Positions 50,530-60,192 of a DNA stretch of 64,000 nucleotides are shown here, piece by piece. The notes under the pieces were generated by a model. The model did no database searches. It had not been told where the DNA came from and worked only from the letters and a program-made list of their open reading frames with translations. The translations under genes were made by a program, and so were the position numbers. Each line of letters opens with the position of its first letter. Position 1 is the first letter of the stretch. The DNA lies in assembly GCA_019634915.1 (NCBI GenBank), contig JAHCAN010000001.1:100063-164062 (forward strand), written 5' to 3'. Source of the DNA: Steroidobacteraceae bacterium. GTDB taxonomy: Bacteria; Pseudomonadota; Gammaproteobacteria; Steroidobacterales; Steroidobacteraceae.

Positions 50530-52125
50530 TCAGATCGGGTTGGTGATGACCGCGTCGACGATCGGCGCGAAGACCGCGAGACTGTCGAGCTGTGCGCCGA
50601 GGCCATGACCGGGAAACAGCGTCGTGAACCGCCCGATCTCCTGGTGCAGCGCCAGGTAGTTCAGCAGCACCGTATTGACCAGCAGGTTGACCGCGTTGGC
50701 GCCCGGGTGCGAGTTGTTGGCGACCGCACCGTCGCGCGTGTAATAGCCGATCTGGTTGCCGTTCCGGAACGAACTGGTGCTCGGCGTCACGACCGCCCGC
50801 CCGCCGGGGTTGTAGACCAGGAAAAACGAATTCGCGGTCGCCTGGTTGTCGCTGACCCACATGAACTTGCCGCGGCCGTTGGCACTGTTGTCCACCTGGT
50901 TGTCGGACGACAGCGAACCGTCGCTGAACACGTAGAGCATCAGCGGCTTGGCCGCGCGGTGCGCGAACTCGAGGCAGGCGCCGATGCATTCGCCGGCGCG
51001 GAAGTTGCGCACCTCACCGGTCGCGCGGCCCTGGCCGTGGTAGTCGTAGCCGCCCATCGTGATCGTGCCTGCGCCCGCGTAGCCCTCGATCACCATCTTC
51101 ATGACCGCGGCGGTCTTCTCGTATTCGCCGTCCGCATTGAACTGCGCGTCGGTGAAGATGCCGGTGTCGCCCTTGATGCGCGTGTCGAGCTCCGGGTTCA
51201 GGTTCGCCGGCACGCCGAAGCGGTCGGCGAGATAGGCGGTCTTGGTGTAGCCGCATTCGACCAGCGTCTTGATCGCCGCGTCGCGGCTCACGCGCGTGTC
51301 GATGCGATCGAGCTTGCGGCCGCTCATGCGCACCATCGACTCGAGCACCGCGACCGCGTCGTTCTGCGCCATCAGCTGCGCGAGCTTGCCGGTGTCGACG
51401 AGGCCGGTGACGTCGCTGGTACGATCCACCTTGGTCGGCCGGTAGGCGATGTCGTAGGGCATCGGCGCCATCGAGTTGCCGCCCGAGTCGGACGCCCGCG
51501 AGCCGATCAGCGTCAGCAGCTGGCCATCGGCGCCGCAGCGCTGGATGCCGTACATCGGGTTGTGCGGGTTGTTCGCGGTGTCGTTCTCGGAGCGCGCGGC
51601 GATCACCGCACCATTGGTCAGCGCGAGCGCCTCGGGGCTCATCTTCGAGAGGATGCCGCGCAGCATCGCGCCGTCGGAATGCCAGGCGAGGCCGAGCGAG
51701 GTATCGACGAAGTTGTTGGTTGCGCTGGCGGCATTCGGCGCGTTCGGCACCATGTCGCCCGGCAGGCCGAGCCGGCCGTAGGCCGCCGTCGTCAGGAAAT
51801 CGAGCTGCCCGCCGGGGCCGCCGATCAGCACCTCGGAACCGGCGAGATTCGCGCCGCCGGCGAGATCGAAGCCGATGAACGGGATCTTGCCGGCACCGTC
51901 GGTGATGCCGCAGGCCTCCTTCAGCGCCTCGATGTCGGGGGCGAGCGCGCCGTGCGCGTCACGCGGGGCGAGCAGCGAGAGCGCCGAGGGTACCGTGACG
52001 ACCGCGGCACCGGTCCGGAAGCCGCGCGCGATCAGTTCGCGACGCGTCACCGGCAGCTGGTGGTCGGGATGCCGCAGCGGCTCGTTCAGGCCGAGTTCGC
52101 GGGGGGGCTTGTGGCGGATCAGCAT
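50530..52125 (-). CDS. Tat-like secreted protein, DUF1501-like
   Basis: This 531-residue protein has a twin-arginine-like leader (VTRRELIARGFRTGAA, then a hydrophobic stretch to about residue 53). The region starting PFIGFDLAGGANL resembles DUF1501-type sulfatase-fold proteins that accompany cytochrome-containing partners. No clear catalytic motif was identified. ATG 52125 is preceded by GAGGGAG at seven bases. It is the last gene of a three-gene run with the LamG and CxxCH proteins (18-bp and 10-bp gaps). This family is sometimes labelled as a general secretion protein, for which I see no support. Confidence 0.65.
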   Translation of the reverse strand: MLIRHKPPRELGLNEPLRHPDHQLPVTRRELIARGFRTGAAVVTVPSALSLLAPRDAHGALAPDIEALKEACGITDGAGKIPFIGFDLAGGANLAGSEVLIGGPGGQLDFLTTAAYGRLGLPGDMVPNAPNAASATNNFVDTSLGLAWHSDGAMLRGILSKMSPEALALTNGAVIAARSENDTANNPHNPMYGIQRCGADGQLLTLIGSRASDSGGNSMAPMPYDIAYRPTKVDRTSDVTGLVDTGKLAQLMAQNDAVAVLESMVRMSGRKLDRIDTRVSRDAAIKTLVECGYTKTAYLADRFGVPANLNPELDTRIKGDTGIFTDAQFNADGEYEKTAAVMKMVIEGYAGAGTITMGGYDYHGQGRATGEVRNFRAGECIGACLEFAHRAAKPLMLYVFSDGSLSSDNQVDNSANGRGKFMWVSDNQATANSFFLVYNPGGRAVVTPSTSSFRNGNQIGYYTRDGAVANNSHPGANAVNLLVNTVLLNYLALHQEIGRFTTLFPGHGLGAQLDSLAVFAPIVDAVITNPI

Positions 52126-52143
52126 GGCGGTACTCCCTCGAAC

Positions 52144-54570
52144 CTATTGCAGCAGCATCGCGGCGCTGCCGATCGCGGCAGCGCACGAGGCCTTGGCGAT
52201 CGTCGCGCTGCGCTGCGCATTGCAGCTGCCGCCGCAGGTCGCGGCGAGCTTCGTCACGAGCGCGTTCAGCTCGGTGCGCACTTCGGTATCGTTCGGCTGG
52301 GTCGGCAGGTTCGTGCCGACCGCCTTCGCGACGATGCCGGTGATCATCGCGTCGCGCCCCGACTGGCTGTTGATGTCGACCGCGCCGCCGAAGAACGCGT
52401 TGCGCAGCGTGGTGTCGTCGACCATCGCATCGCAGTAGGAAATCGCGAGCTGCGCGATGCCCATCTGCTGCGAGGAGCCGAAGGTGTCGATCGACTCCAC
52501 CGACGGCAGCGCCTGCTTGACGAGCCGGTAGGTGTCCGTGACGCCCTGGTTGGTGATCGGCACTCCGGTGATGTTCGCCATGGTCTGGTTGATCTCGTCG
52601 AAGGTGCGCAGGCCGACCTCCGGATTCGAGCTGTCGGCGAGCACCGGCGGATCCGGCATCGGCTCCTCCGGATACACGCGTGTCTCGCTGCCGAGCTGCT
52701 CGAAGGTCAGGAAGAACAGGTCGCTCTCCGGACCCTTCTCGAGCGCGATCACGGTGCCCGTATCGGACAACAGCTGCCCGCTGCCTGGCACGTAGTTCGA
52801 ACCGCCGACCGTCGTGTCGAGCGGGATGTAGGCTTGGCCGACGCGCGCCTCCTGGCCGTTGACGCCGATGCGCAGGCCTTTCAGCGGAATGCCGGCCGGC
52901 GTGACGCCCGGATCGAGGCTGATGAAAGTCGGCTTCGTGAACAGGTAGGCGTAGCTGTCGTACTGGCTCGTCTCGAACATCACGTAGCTCTTCGGCAGAT
53001 CGACGAGGTCGCTGACGTTGAACAGCATGAAGTAGCGCTCGCCGACGCCCGCCTCGAAGTTCTGCTCGATCTGCTGTGCCGTCAGCGCGCGGTTGTGGAT
53101 CGCGACGAGGCGCAGCACGCCGGTCCACTGCCGGGCGCCGGACGGATCGTTGCCGAGCACCAGCGCGAAGCTGTCGTCCCAGTCGCCGAGCGCGCCGCCG
53201 CGACCGTCGCTGTCGCCGGTGTACTGGCCGTTGACGTAGAGCCGCTGGCCGTTCACCGGATCGTAGGTCAGCACGACATGCTGCAGCGACGCCTGCGCAT
53301 CCTGGTCGGCTGCGCGGGTCAGCAGCGCCGGCGCGCCGTTCGCGTCGGTCTCGCTGCTGCGGGTCATCGCCTGGTACTGGTACTCGCGCTGCGCGAGCGT
53401 GACGTTGTTCGCCATCGTGCCGCCCGAATAGCTGACGATGTAGGCGTCTTCCTGCACGACGTTGCCGGGCGCGGCCCAGGCCTCGATCGAGAACTCGCCG
53501 CTCGTCTTGATCATGTCGGCGAGCTTGCGGCTGCCGCTGGTCGTGCCCTGGGCCTTGCCGCCCTCGTGCACATTGAGGCCCCAGCCACCGACCCATTCGA
53601 TCGAGCCGGACATCGTCAGGTTCGCCGCCGGTTCGACACCGCTCGTGTCGTACACGGTCGTGCCCATGCCCGTCTTGAACTCGTACAGCGCGATCTGCGC
53701 GGTCTCGTAGCGGTTGCCGCCGGCGGCCACCGTGCCGTCATACAGCGTCAGCGCCTTCGAGAGCTTCAGCGAAGCATCGACCGGGGTCACCGGCACGCCG
53801 TTGGCGAACGCGCGCACCGCTGCCTCCATCTTGTTCGCGTCGTTCGCGCAGCTGGCCGTCCAGCAGTTGTGCGATTCCTCGCGCAGGCGCACGACGAGAC
53901 GCGACAGCGCAGGCTCGTCGAGATTGATCTTCGGACGCGCGGCGGCATAGGCCGCGTCGACGTCGCTCGAGGCAAAGTACGGCGACTGCGCGGTCGCCGA
54001 GGCCGGCGTGTGGCAGCGCAGGCAGTTGCCCTCGCCGCGCACCAGCGGCCAGATCGTCGACGCGTACAGGCTCGAGCTGTCCGGGAACGTCTTGCTGTCG
54101 CCCACTTCCTTGATCGGCGGCTCCTGCAGCTCGATGGTCTTGCCGCCGCCGGCGACCGAGCCCGCCCAGTTGCGGATCCACACGGTCAGCGTGTCGCCGC
54201 AGGCCGCGTTGGAGGCGAGCCAGCAGTTGTGGCCGCCCGCGACCTTGGTCACGAGACGCGACTGGTCCGGCTGCGTGAGTTCGACCAGCGCGATCGCGGC
54301 CTGGTAGGCGAGGTTCACGTCGTCGTTGCGGGCGAAGTTCGGCGACTGGCCGCCGGCGTTGTGGCAGCCGCCGCAGCGATTGCTCGCCTTGATGTTTTCC
54401 CACAGGTTGATGCGGAACGCCTGCACGTCGGCATTGGCCGGCGCGGGACCGGTGTAGTCGGCGACCGGCGGCGGCGTCGTGACCGGGTTGACCTCGGTCG
54501 GCGCGCCCCCGCCGCTGCACGCGGCCAGCGCGGCAAGGGTCGCAGTCGCAATGAACAGGTTGCGGATCAT
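52144..54570 (-). CDS. Lipoprotein with two CxxCH motifs and a LamG-type domain
   Basis: This 808-residue lipoprotein has a lipobox (LAALAAC). Two haem-c-like motifs lie in similar sequence contexts, CGGCH near residue 70 and CLRCH near residue 175, suggesting an internal duplication. Further conserved cysteines sit in NCWLASNAAC and NCWTASC. A LamG/concanavalin-like domain follows in the middle (GSIEWVGGWGLNVHEGGKA to the RLVAIHNRALTAQQIEQNF signature), then a C-terminal helical domain. It is probably an outer-membrane or periplasmic redox or substrate-binding component. ATG 54570 is preferred over GTG 54579 because GAGG is better spaced. Confidence 0.8.
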   Translation of the reverse strand: MIRNLFIATATLAALAACSGGGAPTEVNPVTTPPPVADYTGPAPANADVQAFRINLWENIKASNRCGGCHNAGGQSPNFARNDDVNLAYQAAIALVELTQPDQSRLVTKVAGGHNCWLASNAACGDTLTVWIRNWAGSVAGGGKTIELQEPPIKEVGDSKTFPDSSSLYASTIWPLVRGEGNCLRCHTPASATAQSPYFASSDVDAAYAAARPKINLDEPALSRLVVRLREESHNCWTASCANDANKMEAAVRAFANGVPVTPVDASLKLSKALTLYDGTVAAGGNRYETAQIALYEFKTGMGTTVYDTSGVEPAANLTMSGSIEWVGGWGLNVHEGGKAQGTTSGSRKLADMIKTSGEFSIEAWAAPGNVVQEDAYIVSYSGGTMANNVTLAQREYQYQAMTRSSETDANGAPALLTRAADQDAQASLQHVVLTYDPVNGQRLYVNGQYTGDSDGRGGALGDWDDSFALVLGNDPSGARQWTGVLRLVAIHNRALTAQQIEQNFEAGVGERYFMLFNVSDLVDLPKSYVMFETSQYDSYAYLFTKPTFISLDPGVTPAGIPLKGLRIGVNGQEARVGQAYIPLDTTVGGSNYVPGSGQLLSDTGTVIALEKGPESDLFFLTFEQLGSETRVYPEEPMPDPPVLADSSNPEVGLRTFDEINQTMANITGVPITNQGVTDTYRLVKQALPSVESIDTFGSSQQMGIAQLAISYCDAMVDDTTLRNAFFGGAVDINSQSGRDAMITGIVAKAVGTNLPTQPNDTEVRTELNALVTKLAATCGGSCNAQRSATIAKASCAAAIGSAAMLLQ

Positions 54571-54580
54571 GGCCCTCACC

Positions 54581-55774
54581 TCACTGTCCCATGCAGTACG
54601 CGGCCGTCTCGGCGAAGACCGTCTTCAACCGGTAGTTGCTGCCGCGAAAGCTCGCCGCGATCTGCGCGACCTTGGCGCGATCCGTGCTGTCCTGCGGCGC
54701 GCGGAAACAGACCGCCTTGAACACTTTCTGCACCTGGCAGGTCGCGAACGCCTCGCTGTTGGCGAGCTCCTCGCCGAGCGATTTCGCGCCGGCGCCGCTG
54801 CCGCTGGTCGCGGTCGTGCCCCAGCCCCAGCCGAGCAGGCGGTTGTGGCCCTTGCGCCAGTAGTTGTCCCAGTGGTCATCCGGCGTCACGTAGCCGGGCT
54901 TGAAGTTCTCGGCGTTGACGAAGTACTTCGCGTTCGGCGCGCCCGCCGTGTACACGAGCCGCTGCTGCGTTTCGTCGAAATCGTAGTAGGCGAAGGCCTG
55001 CGTCATCGGGTCCATGCCGGTGTGGCAGCCGATGCAGTTGTTCAGGAACACGCGGCTGTCGCCGCCCGGGCTGCGACTCACGTCCTGGCGGATGCGGTCG
55101 GGGGGCAGGGTCGTGTCCTGCACCTGCTCGAGGTCGTGGCACAGGTGGTTCATCAGCGTGAAGCGGAACATCGCGCGGTTGGTGCCGTCGATGAAGAACG
55201 CCTCCGAGGAGGCACGCGTCGTGATCAGGCCGGCGGTCGCCTCGGCCGGCAGGCCGAGCAGGTCCGACTGCTGGCGCGCGACCAGCGTCGCCTGCAGGTC
55301 GACCCCGCGCGATTCGGCCTGCTCGTAGTGCGCATTGCTGGTCGCCGAGTAGGCGGGCAGGCCCGATGCGTTGCTGACGTAGACGAGATTGGCCGACAGC
55401 GCGGTGTTGAACGGCACGTCGTCGCGCACCATGCCGATCACCGTTGCGGAATAGTCGTTCAGCGGTGCGAACACCGTCTGGTCACGGTTCGTCCACGGCG
55501 TCGCGAAGTTCTTCAGCGTGACGTCGTAGAAGGCGCGGTTCTGCATGGCCGTCTCGGCAGCCGCCAGTGCATTGCCCGCCTGGATGTCGGCGGCCATGTC
55601 GGCGAGCACGCTCGCGGTCGGCGGCACGCCGGCGAGGCGATCATGGATGCGCTTGGCCTGGTCGCGCGAATCGGCGGCCGCGGTCGCAGTCACCAGCAGC
55701 GCGGCAAGGCAGCCTGCGCCGAGGCCTGCGATGCGCCCGGGAACTTTCGCCGTGTTCCGATGATCGATGTTCAT
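54581..55774 (-). CDS. Secreted protein with one CxxCH motif
   Basis: This 397-residue exported protein has a signal peptide (about 1-33) and one CIGCHTGMDP motif near residue 260, followed by AFAYYDFDE. This arrangement is seen in the DUF1588/DUF1592-type proteins of cytochrome-associated clusters. The C-terminus is cysteine-containing (CQVQKVFKAVCFRAP, AAYCMGQ). No enzyme class is evident. ATG 55774 gives the signal peptide. It is the first gene of the minus-strand trio and divergent from the HzsA-like gene. Confidence 0.7.
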   Translation of the reverse strand: MNIDHRNTAKVPGRIAGLGAGCLAALLVTATAAADSRDQAKRIHDRLAGVPPTASVLADMAADIQAGNALAAAETAMQNRAFYDVTLKNFATPWTNRDQTVFAPLNDYSATVIGMVRDDVPFNTALSANLVYVSNASGLPAYSATSNAHYEQAESRGVDLQATLVARQQSDLLGLPAEATAGLITTRASSEAFFIDGTNRAMFRFTLMNHLCHDLEQVQDTTLPPDRIRQDVSRSPGGDSRVFLNNCIGCHTGMDPMTQAFAYYDFDETQQRLVYTAGAPNAKYFVNAENFKPGYVTPDDHWDNYWRKGHNRLLGWGWGTTATSGSGAGAKSLGEELANSEAFATCQVQKVFKAVCFRAPQDSTDRAKVAQIAASFRGSNYRLKTVFAETAAYCMGQ

Positions 55775-56065
55775 TGCACTGTCCTCGATTGCGGCTGCGA
55801 ATATACGCAGCGCGATCACGCCCCCGGAATGTCTCATTGCACCGACGTCGCCGCGCGACGACATCCCCGCGGATCGCATCCCGCAGGTATGCTTGCGGCC
55901 GTCAATTGCGACTGCCGTCACAGCATCGTTTCACGAGCCCGCAACACTCGGGGCCAGCAAGCCGGCCACTAGGGAACCGCGGCGCTGCATCGGGCGCTGT
56001 GATGGCCTCGGCAGATTGGCGACGCAGATTGCGCGAGCATGATTACGTCACATGAGGGAGGCGGC
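55775..56065. other. Divergent intergenic region before the CxxCH gene pair
   Basis: These 291 bases separate two divergent secreted-protein genes and must hold both promoters. I see no convincing -35/-10 pair. AT-richer patches lie at about 55797-55806 (GCGAATATACGC, a short inverted repeat) and 56029-56052. GAGGGAG (56054-56060) is the ribosome binding site for ATG 56066. No RNA gene or repeat was recognised. Confidence 0.5.
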
Positions 56066-58750
56066 ATGACGAAGCGGCGAAACAGTGCGGCAGGTCACGC
56101 CTTGCGCGGCATCGTGCCTGGCCTCGCCGTCGGCTTCGCGTGCGTGCTCGTCGTGGCCTGCAGCCCGGGCGGCAACGTCGACATCGGCAGCGGCCAGAAC
56201 CCCGATCCGGTCGCCGCTGATTTCCCGATGGCCTACATCAAGCGCACGTTGCCGCCGGTCGAGGACGAAGTGGGACTGACCGAGCTGCGCGACGCGGTGC
56301 CGGACACCGACGTCGACGTCTACGTGCGTGACCGCGCCGACCCGACCGCGCCCGAACACAACGTCACCGAACGCATCACCGGCGACGACCGCTACGACAT
56401 CCGCGACCTCGACGTCGCCTACGACGGCACGTCGATCGTGTTCGCGATGCGCGGCCCGCTCGCGATGAACCAGGACGAGGAAGACCCGCCGACCTGGAAC
56501 ATCTGGGAGTACGTGTTCGCGACCGACACGCTGCGCCGGGTGATCGCCTCCGACATCATCGCCGAGGAAGGCCACGACCGCGCGCCGCACTACCTGCCCG
56601 ACGGCCGCATCCTGTTCTCGTCGACCCGCCAGCGCGGCTCGAAAGCGGTGCTGATCGACGAGGGCAAGCCGCAGTTCGAGGCGCAGACCAGCTCGCGCAA
56701 CGAGCCGGCCTTCGTGCTGCACGTGATGAACGCCGACGGCACCAACATCCGCCAGGTGTCGTACAACACCGATCACGATCTCGACCCCACCGTGCTGATG
56801 AGCGGCAAGATCATGTGGAGCCGCTGGGACAATCCGCCCGGCGGCCGCAACGGCATCCACCTCTACCAGGCCAATCCCGACGGCAGCGACCTCGAACTGC
56901 TGTACGGCGCGCAGAGCCACAACACCGGCACCGACAATTCGCGCATCGAGTTCGTCAAGGCGCGCGAGCTGCCGAACGGGCGGCTGCTCGTGCTGATCCG
57001 CCCGCGCGGCGAGGCGAGCTTCGGCGGCAACCTGCAGCTGATCGACGCCGGCACCTATGTCGAGAATTCGCAGCCGACGCTCGCGAACGTCGGCCTGACC
57101 GGACCTGCGCAGCAGGCCGCGACCGGCAACGACGTGCGCACGGTGCCGGGCATCTCGCCGGGCGGACGCTTCCACGACGCGTTCCCGCTGTGGGACGGCA
57201 CGAACCGCATGGTCGTCAGCTGGGCGCAGTGCCTCGCGCTGCTGAACGGGCAGTCACGGCCCTGCACCGACGATGTCGTCAACGATCCGGCCGCGCTGCC
57301 GGCCCCGCCACAGTACAGCCTGTGGATGTACGACCTGGGTGCGCGCGCCTTCCTGCCGCTGATGACGCCGGAAGCCGGCCGCATGATCACCGACGTCGTG
57401 ATCGCGCAGCCGCGGCCGCGGCCTGCGGTGATCCTCGACAAGACGGCCGGCGTCGACGCCGATCCGGACCTCGTCGCCGAGGGCGCGGGCATCCTCGACA
57501 TCACGTCCATCTACGACTTCGACGGCGTCGACCGCGCCGCGCCGCCGGGCGGCGGCGGCATCCGCGGCATGGCGGATCCGGCACGTACGACGGCGGAGCA
57601 GCGCCTCGCCCGCTTCATCCGCATCGAGAAGATGGTGTCGATTCCCGACGATGACGTGCGCGACATCGACAACGCGGCGTTCGGCGCGACGAACTACATG
57701 CGCGAGATCCTCGCCTACGCACCGATCGAGCCCGACGGCTCGGTGCGCATCAAGGTGCCGGCGAACGTCGCCTTCCAGATGGCGATCCTCGACGTGAACG
57801 GCCGCCGCCTGCCCGGCTTCCCGCGCCACAACAACTGGCTGCAGCTGCGGCCCGGTGAAGTGCGCAACTGCAGCGGCTGCCATACGCGCGACGCGCAGAA
57901 CCCGACCTCGCACGGCCGCGCGGGCCTGTTCGGCGTGTCCTACACCGGCGCGCAGACCACCGGCACGCCGTTCCCGAACACCGTCGCCACCTGGCCGCCC
58001 GAGGCCGGCGAGACGATGGCGCAGACCCGCGCGCGCGTCTCCTCCGCCTGCACCGACAGCCCGAACTGTGCGTCGATCAACCCAAGCGTCAACGTCGTCT
58101 ACCAGGACGTGTGGACCGACCCGAACGTGCGGGCACCGGACCCGGACGTCGCCTACAACTATGCCGGGTTACTGACGCCGGCCCCGACCACTCCCGAATG
58201 CCAGACGCGCTGGACGCCGACGTGCCGCATCGTGATCAATTACGAACGGCACATCCACCCGCTCTGGTCGCTGCCGCGCGAAGTGACCGACCCGGACACG
58301 ATGCTGGTGGTCGCCGATCACACCTGCACGCAGGCGGGCTGCCACAACACGACCGACGCCAATGCGCTGCCGATGGTGCCGGCCGGCAACCTCGACCTGC
58401 AGGACGGCGATTCGCAGGACGAGCCCGAACAGTTCGCCGCGTACCGCGAGCTGCTGTTCGGGGACAACGAGCAGTGCCTCGACCCGGACACCGGCGCCGT
58501 GATCGACTGCCAGCAGGAAATCGGCATCGACCCGGTCTCCGGACTGCCGATTACCGCACCGATACCGTATCCTCCGTCCCTGAGCGCCGGCAACGCGCGG
58601 GGGTCCACACGCTTTTTCGGTCGCTTTGCGGCGGGCGGAACCCACGCGGGCTATCTCTCGCCGGCCGAGCTACGCCTGATCTCCGAATGGGTCGATATTG
58701 GAGCGCAGTATTTCAACAATCCGTTCGATCCTGACGTGCCGGTCAATTGA
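56066..58750 (+). CDS. Large lipoprotein related to hydrazine synthase alpha subunit (HzsA-like), with CxxCH motifs
   Basis: This 894-residue lipoprotein has a lipobox (VLVVAC) and TolB/PD40-like beta-propeller repeats (YDGTSIVFAMRG, YLPDGRILFSSTR, LMSGKIMWSRWD). A middle region follows, then CSGCH (near residue 610) and CTQAGCH (near 760). Propeller plus late haem motifs is the arrangement of HzsA-related proteins, which are widespread outside anammox bacteria and of unknown role. No HzsB/HzsC partner is present, so hydrazine synthesis is not implied. It begins a plus-strand run through the DUF3570 gene; the next gene overlaps it by 53 bp. Confidence 0.8.
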   Translation: MTKRRNSAAGHALRGIVPGLAVGFACVLVVACSPGGNVDIGSGQNPDPVAADFPMAYIKRTLPPVEDEVGLTELRDAVPDTDVDVYVRDRADPTAPEHNVTERITGDDRYDIRDLDVAYDGTSIVFAMRGPLAMNQDEEDPPTWNIWEYVFATDTLRRVIASDIIAEEGHDRAPHYLPDGRILFSSTRQRGSKAVLIDEGKPQFEAQTSSRNEPAFVLHVMNADGTNIRQVSYNTDHDLDPTVLMSGKIMWSRWDNPPGGRNGIHLYQANPDGSDLELLYGAQSHNTGTDNSRIEFVKARELPNGRLLVLIRPRGEASFGGNLQLIDAGTYVENSQPTLANVGLTGPAQQAATGNDVRTVPGISPGGRFHDAFPLWDGTNRMVVSWAQCLALLNGQSRPCTDDVVNDPAALPAPPQYSLWMYDLGARAFLPLMTPEAGRMITDVVIAQPRPRPAVILDKTAGVDADPDLVAEGAGILDITSIYDFDGVDRAAPPGGGGIRGMADPARTTAEQRLARFIRIEKMVSIPDDDVRDIDNAAFGATNYMREILAYAPIEPDGSVRIKVPANVAFQMAILDVNGRRLPGFPRHNNWLQLRPGEVRNCSGCHTRDAQNPTSHGRAGLFGVSYTGAQTTGTPFPNTVATWPPEAGETMAQTRARVSSACTDSPNCASINPSVNVVYQDVWTDPNVRAPDPDVAYNYAGLLTPAPTTPECQTRWTPTCRIVINYERHIHPLWSLPREVTDPDTMLVVADHTCTQAGCHNTTDANALPMVPAGNLDLQDGDSQDEPEQFAAYRELLFGDNEQCLDPDTGAVIDCQQEIGIDPVSGLPITAPIPYPPSLSAGNARGSTRFFGRFAAGGTHAGYLSPAELRLISEWVDIGAQYFNNPFDPDVPVN

Positions 58751-59510
58751 CGCTGCGGTCCTGCTTTGCGGACTCCTGACCCTGTTCGTCGCGGCCCCCG
58801 CGGCGCACGCCGCGAAGGAATACCTGCAGGTGTTCGTGGCCGAGCCGTACCTCGAGCTGCGCACGGGCCCCGGGCGCGGCTACCCGGTCACGCAGGCGGT
58901 CGGGCGCGGCGAGTCGGTCGAGATCCTGAAGCGGCGCACCGACTGGCTGAAGGTGCGCACCGAGCGCGGCGTCGAGGGCTGGGCGGCGCAGCGCGACATG
59001 GTGAAGACACTGCTCGCCGACGGCAGCTATCTGAAGATCGATCTCGGCGACCGCGCGGGCTTCACGTCGCATCGCTGGGAGGCCGGCGCGATGCTCGGCG
59101 ACTTCGATGGCGCGAACCTCGTGTCGGGCTACCTGTCGTTCTCGCTGAACGACCAGCTGAAGATCGACTTCTCGCCGTCGCAGTTCCTCGGCGTGACCAG
59201 CAACGCGACGCCCGCCGACCGCAGCGGCTACACGCTCGACATCGGCCTGAACCACGTATTCTTTCCGGAATGGCGCTTCTCGCCGTTCGTGACGCTCGGC
59301 GGCGGCCTGTTCAACGTCAACGAGGACCCGCAGAACCCGCAGGCCGTCGACCGCCACGACCAGTCGGCGTACTACGGCGCGGGCTTCCGCTTCTATCTGA
59401 CACGGCGCTTCTTCGTCCGCGGTGAATACAAGAACCGCGTGGTATTCACGAGCCGGAACGACAACGAGGAACTCGAGGAATGGAAAGTCGGACTCGCCTT
59501 CTTCTTCTGA
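58698..59510 (+). CDS. Secreted SH3-domain protein with outer-membrane barrel
   Basis: This 270-residue protein has a signal peptide (LLCGLLTLFVAAPAAHAA), a bacterial SH3 domain (about 43-100, LELRTGPGRGYPV to GWAAQRDM) and a C-terminal small beta-barrel domain ending VGLAFFF with terminal aromatic residue. SH3_3-type domains bind peptidoglycan or proteins, so it could link the wall to the outer membrane. TTG 58698 is the only standard start in frame; it lies inside the HzsA-like gene. An ATT at 58746 touching the TGA is an alternative if the start is non-standard. It overlaps the next gene by 31 bp. Confidence 0.78.
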   Translation: MERSISTIRSILTCRSIDAAVLLCGLLTLFVAAPAAHAAKEYLQVFVAEPYLELRTGPGRGYPVTQAVGRGESVEILKRRTDWLKVRTERGVEGWAAQRDMVKTLLADGSYLKIDLGDRAGFTSHRWEAGAMLGDFDGANLVSGYLSFSLNDQLKIDFSPSQFLGVTSNATPADRSGYTLDIGLNHVFFPEWRFSPFVTLGGGLFNVNEDPQNPQAVDRHDQSAYYGAGFRFYLTRRFFVRGEYKNRVVFTSRNDNEELEEWKVGLAFFF

Positions 59511-60181
59511 TGCTCGCGGCGACGACCGCGCTGCCGGGCTGCGCGTCGTTCCGCTGGCCGTGGCACGACGAGCCGCCGCCGGCCACCGAGCCCGCGCCGG
59601 CCGATGCCGACAATGCGCCACCGCCGCGGGTCATCGAACCCGAGGTCGAGCGGCGCAAGATCAAGGTCGCGAAGATCGACCAGGAGAACATCGAGGTCGG
59701 CGGCTTCTACGGCGTGATGAGCGTCGACGATTTCGGCTCGAACCCGGTCTACGGCGCGACCTTGACATATCACGTCACCGAAGACTTCTTCTTCCGCGCC
59801 GAAGGCGGCCAGACCAAGCTCGGCATGACGAGCTTCGAGATCCTGAACCCGGGCTCCGATCCGCTCAACCTGGGGACTGATAGGCGGCTCACATATTACG
59901 GCCTGTCGATTGGCTATAACTTCCTGCCTGGCGAGGTGTTCATCGGTCGCAACCTCGCCATGAACAGCGCCTTCTACGTGTTGGGCGGCGTAGGCAGCAC
60001 GAAGTTCGCCGACGACGAGAGGTTCACGCTGAACTTCGGTGCCGGCTACCGGATCCTCCCGACCGACTGGCTCGCGGTCAGCATCGAGGTGCAGGACCGC
60101 GTGTACGAGTCGGACATCTTCGGGAAGAACGAGCTGGTCAACAATCTCGAGGCGCGCCTGGGACTGACCGTATTCTTTTAG
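59480..60181 (+). CDS. Outer-membrane beta-barrel lipoprotein
   Basis: This 233-residue protein has a lipobox (TTALPGC), a Pro/Ala/Glu-rich linker, and an eight-stranded-type barrel region from about residue 70 to the end (GLTVFF, terminal Phe). It resembles the preceding barrel, so the pair may be diverged paralogues; the SH3 domain is missing here. Coupled to the preceding gene and followed at 11 bp by TlpA. Function unknown. Confidence 0.75.
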   Translation: MESRTRLLLLMLAATTALPGCASFRWPWHDEPPPATEPAPADADNAPPPRVIEPEVERRKIKVAKIDQENIEVGGFYGVMSVDDFGSNPVYGATLTYHVTEDFFFRAEGGQTKLGMTSFEILNPGSDPLNLGTDRRLTYYGLSIGYNFLPGEVFIGRNLAMNSAFYVLGGVGSTKFADDERFTLNFGAGYRILPTDWLAVSIEVQDRVYESDIFGKNELVNNLEARLGLTVFF

Positions 60182-60192
60182 AGGTATACACG

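Noticed and set aside
50605-54720. 1371-residue plus-strand open frame
   Set aside because: Antisense to the DUF1501-like and LamG genes; composition is typical of mirror frames and it has no signal or motif.
56066-58750. Hydrazine synthase and anammox metabolism
   Set aside because: Only an alpha-like protein is present; no HzsB/HzsC or hydrazine dehydrogenase, and HzsA-related proteins occur widely in other bacteria.
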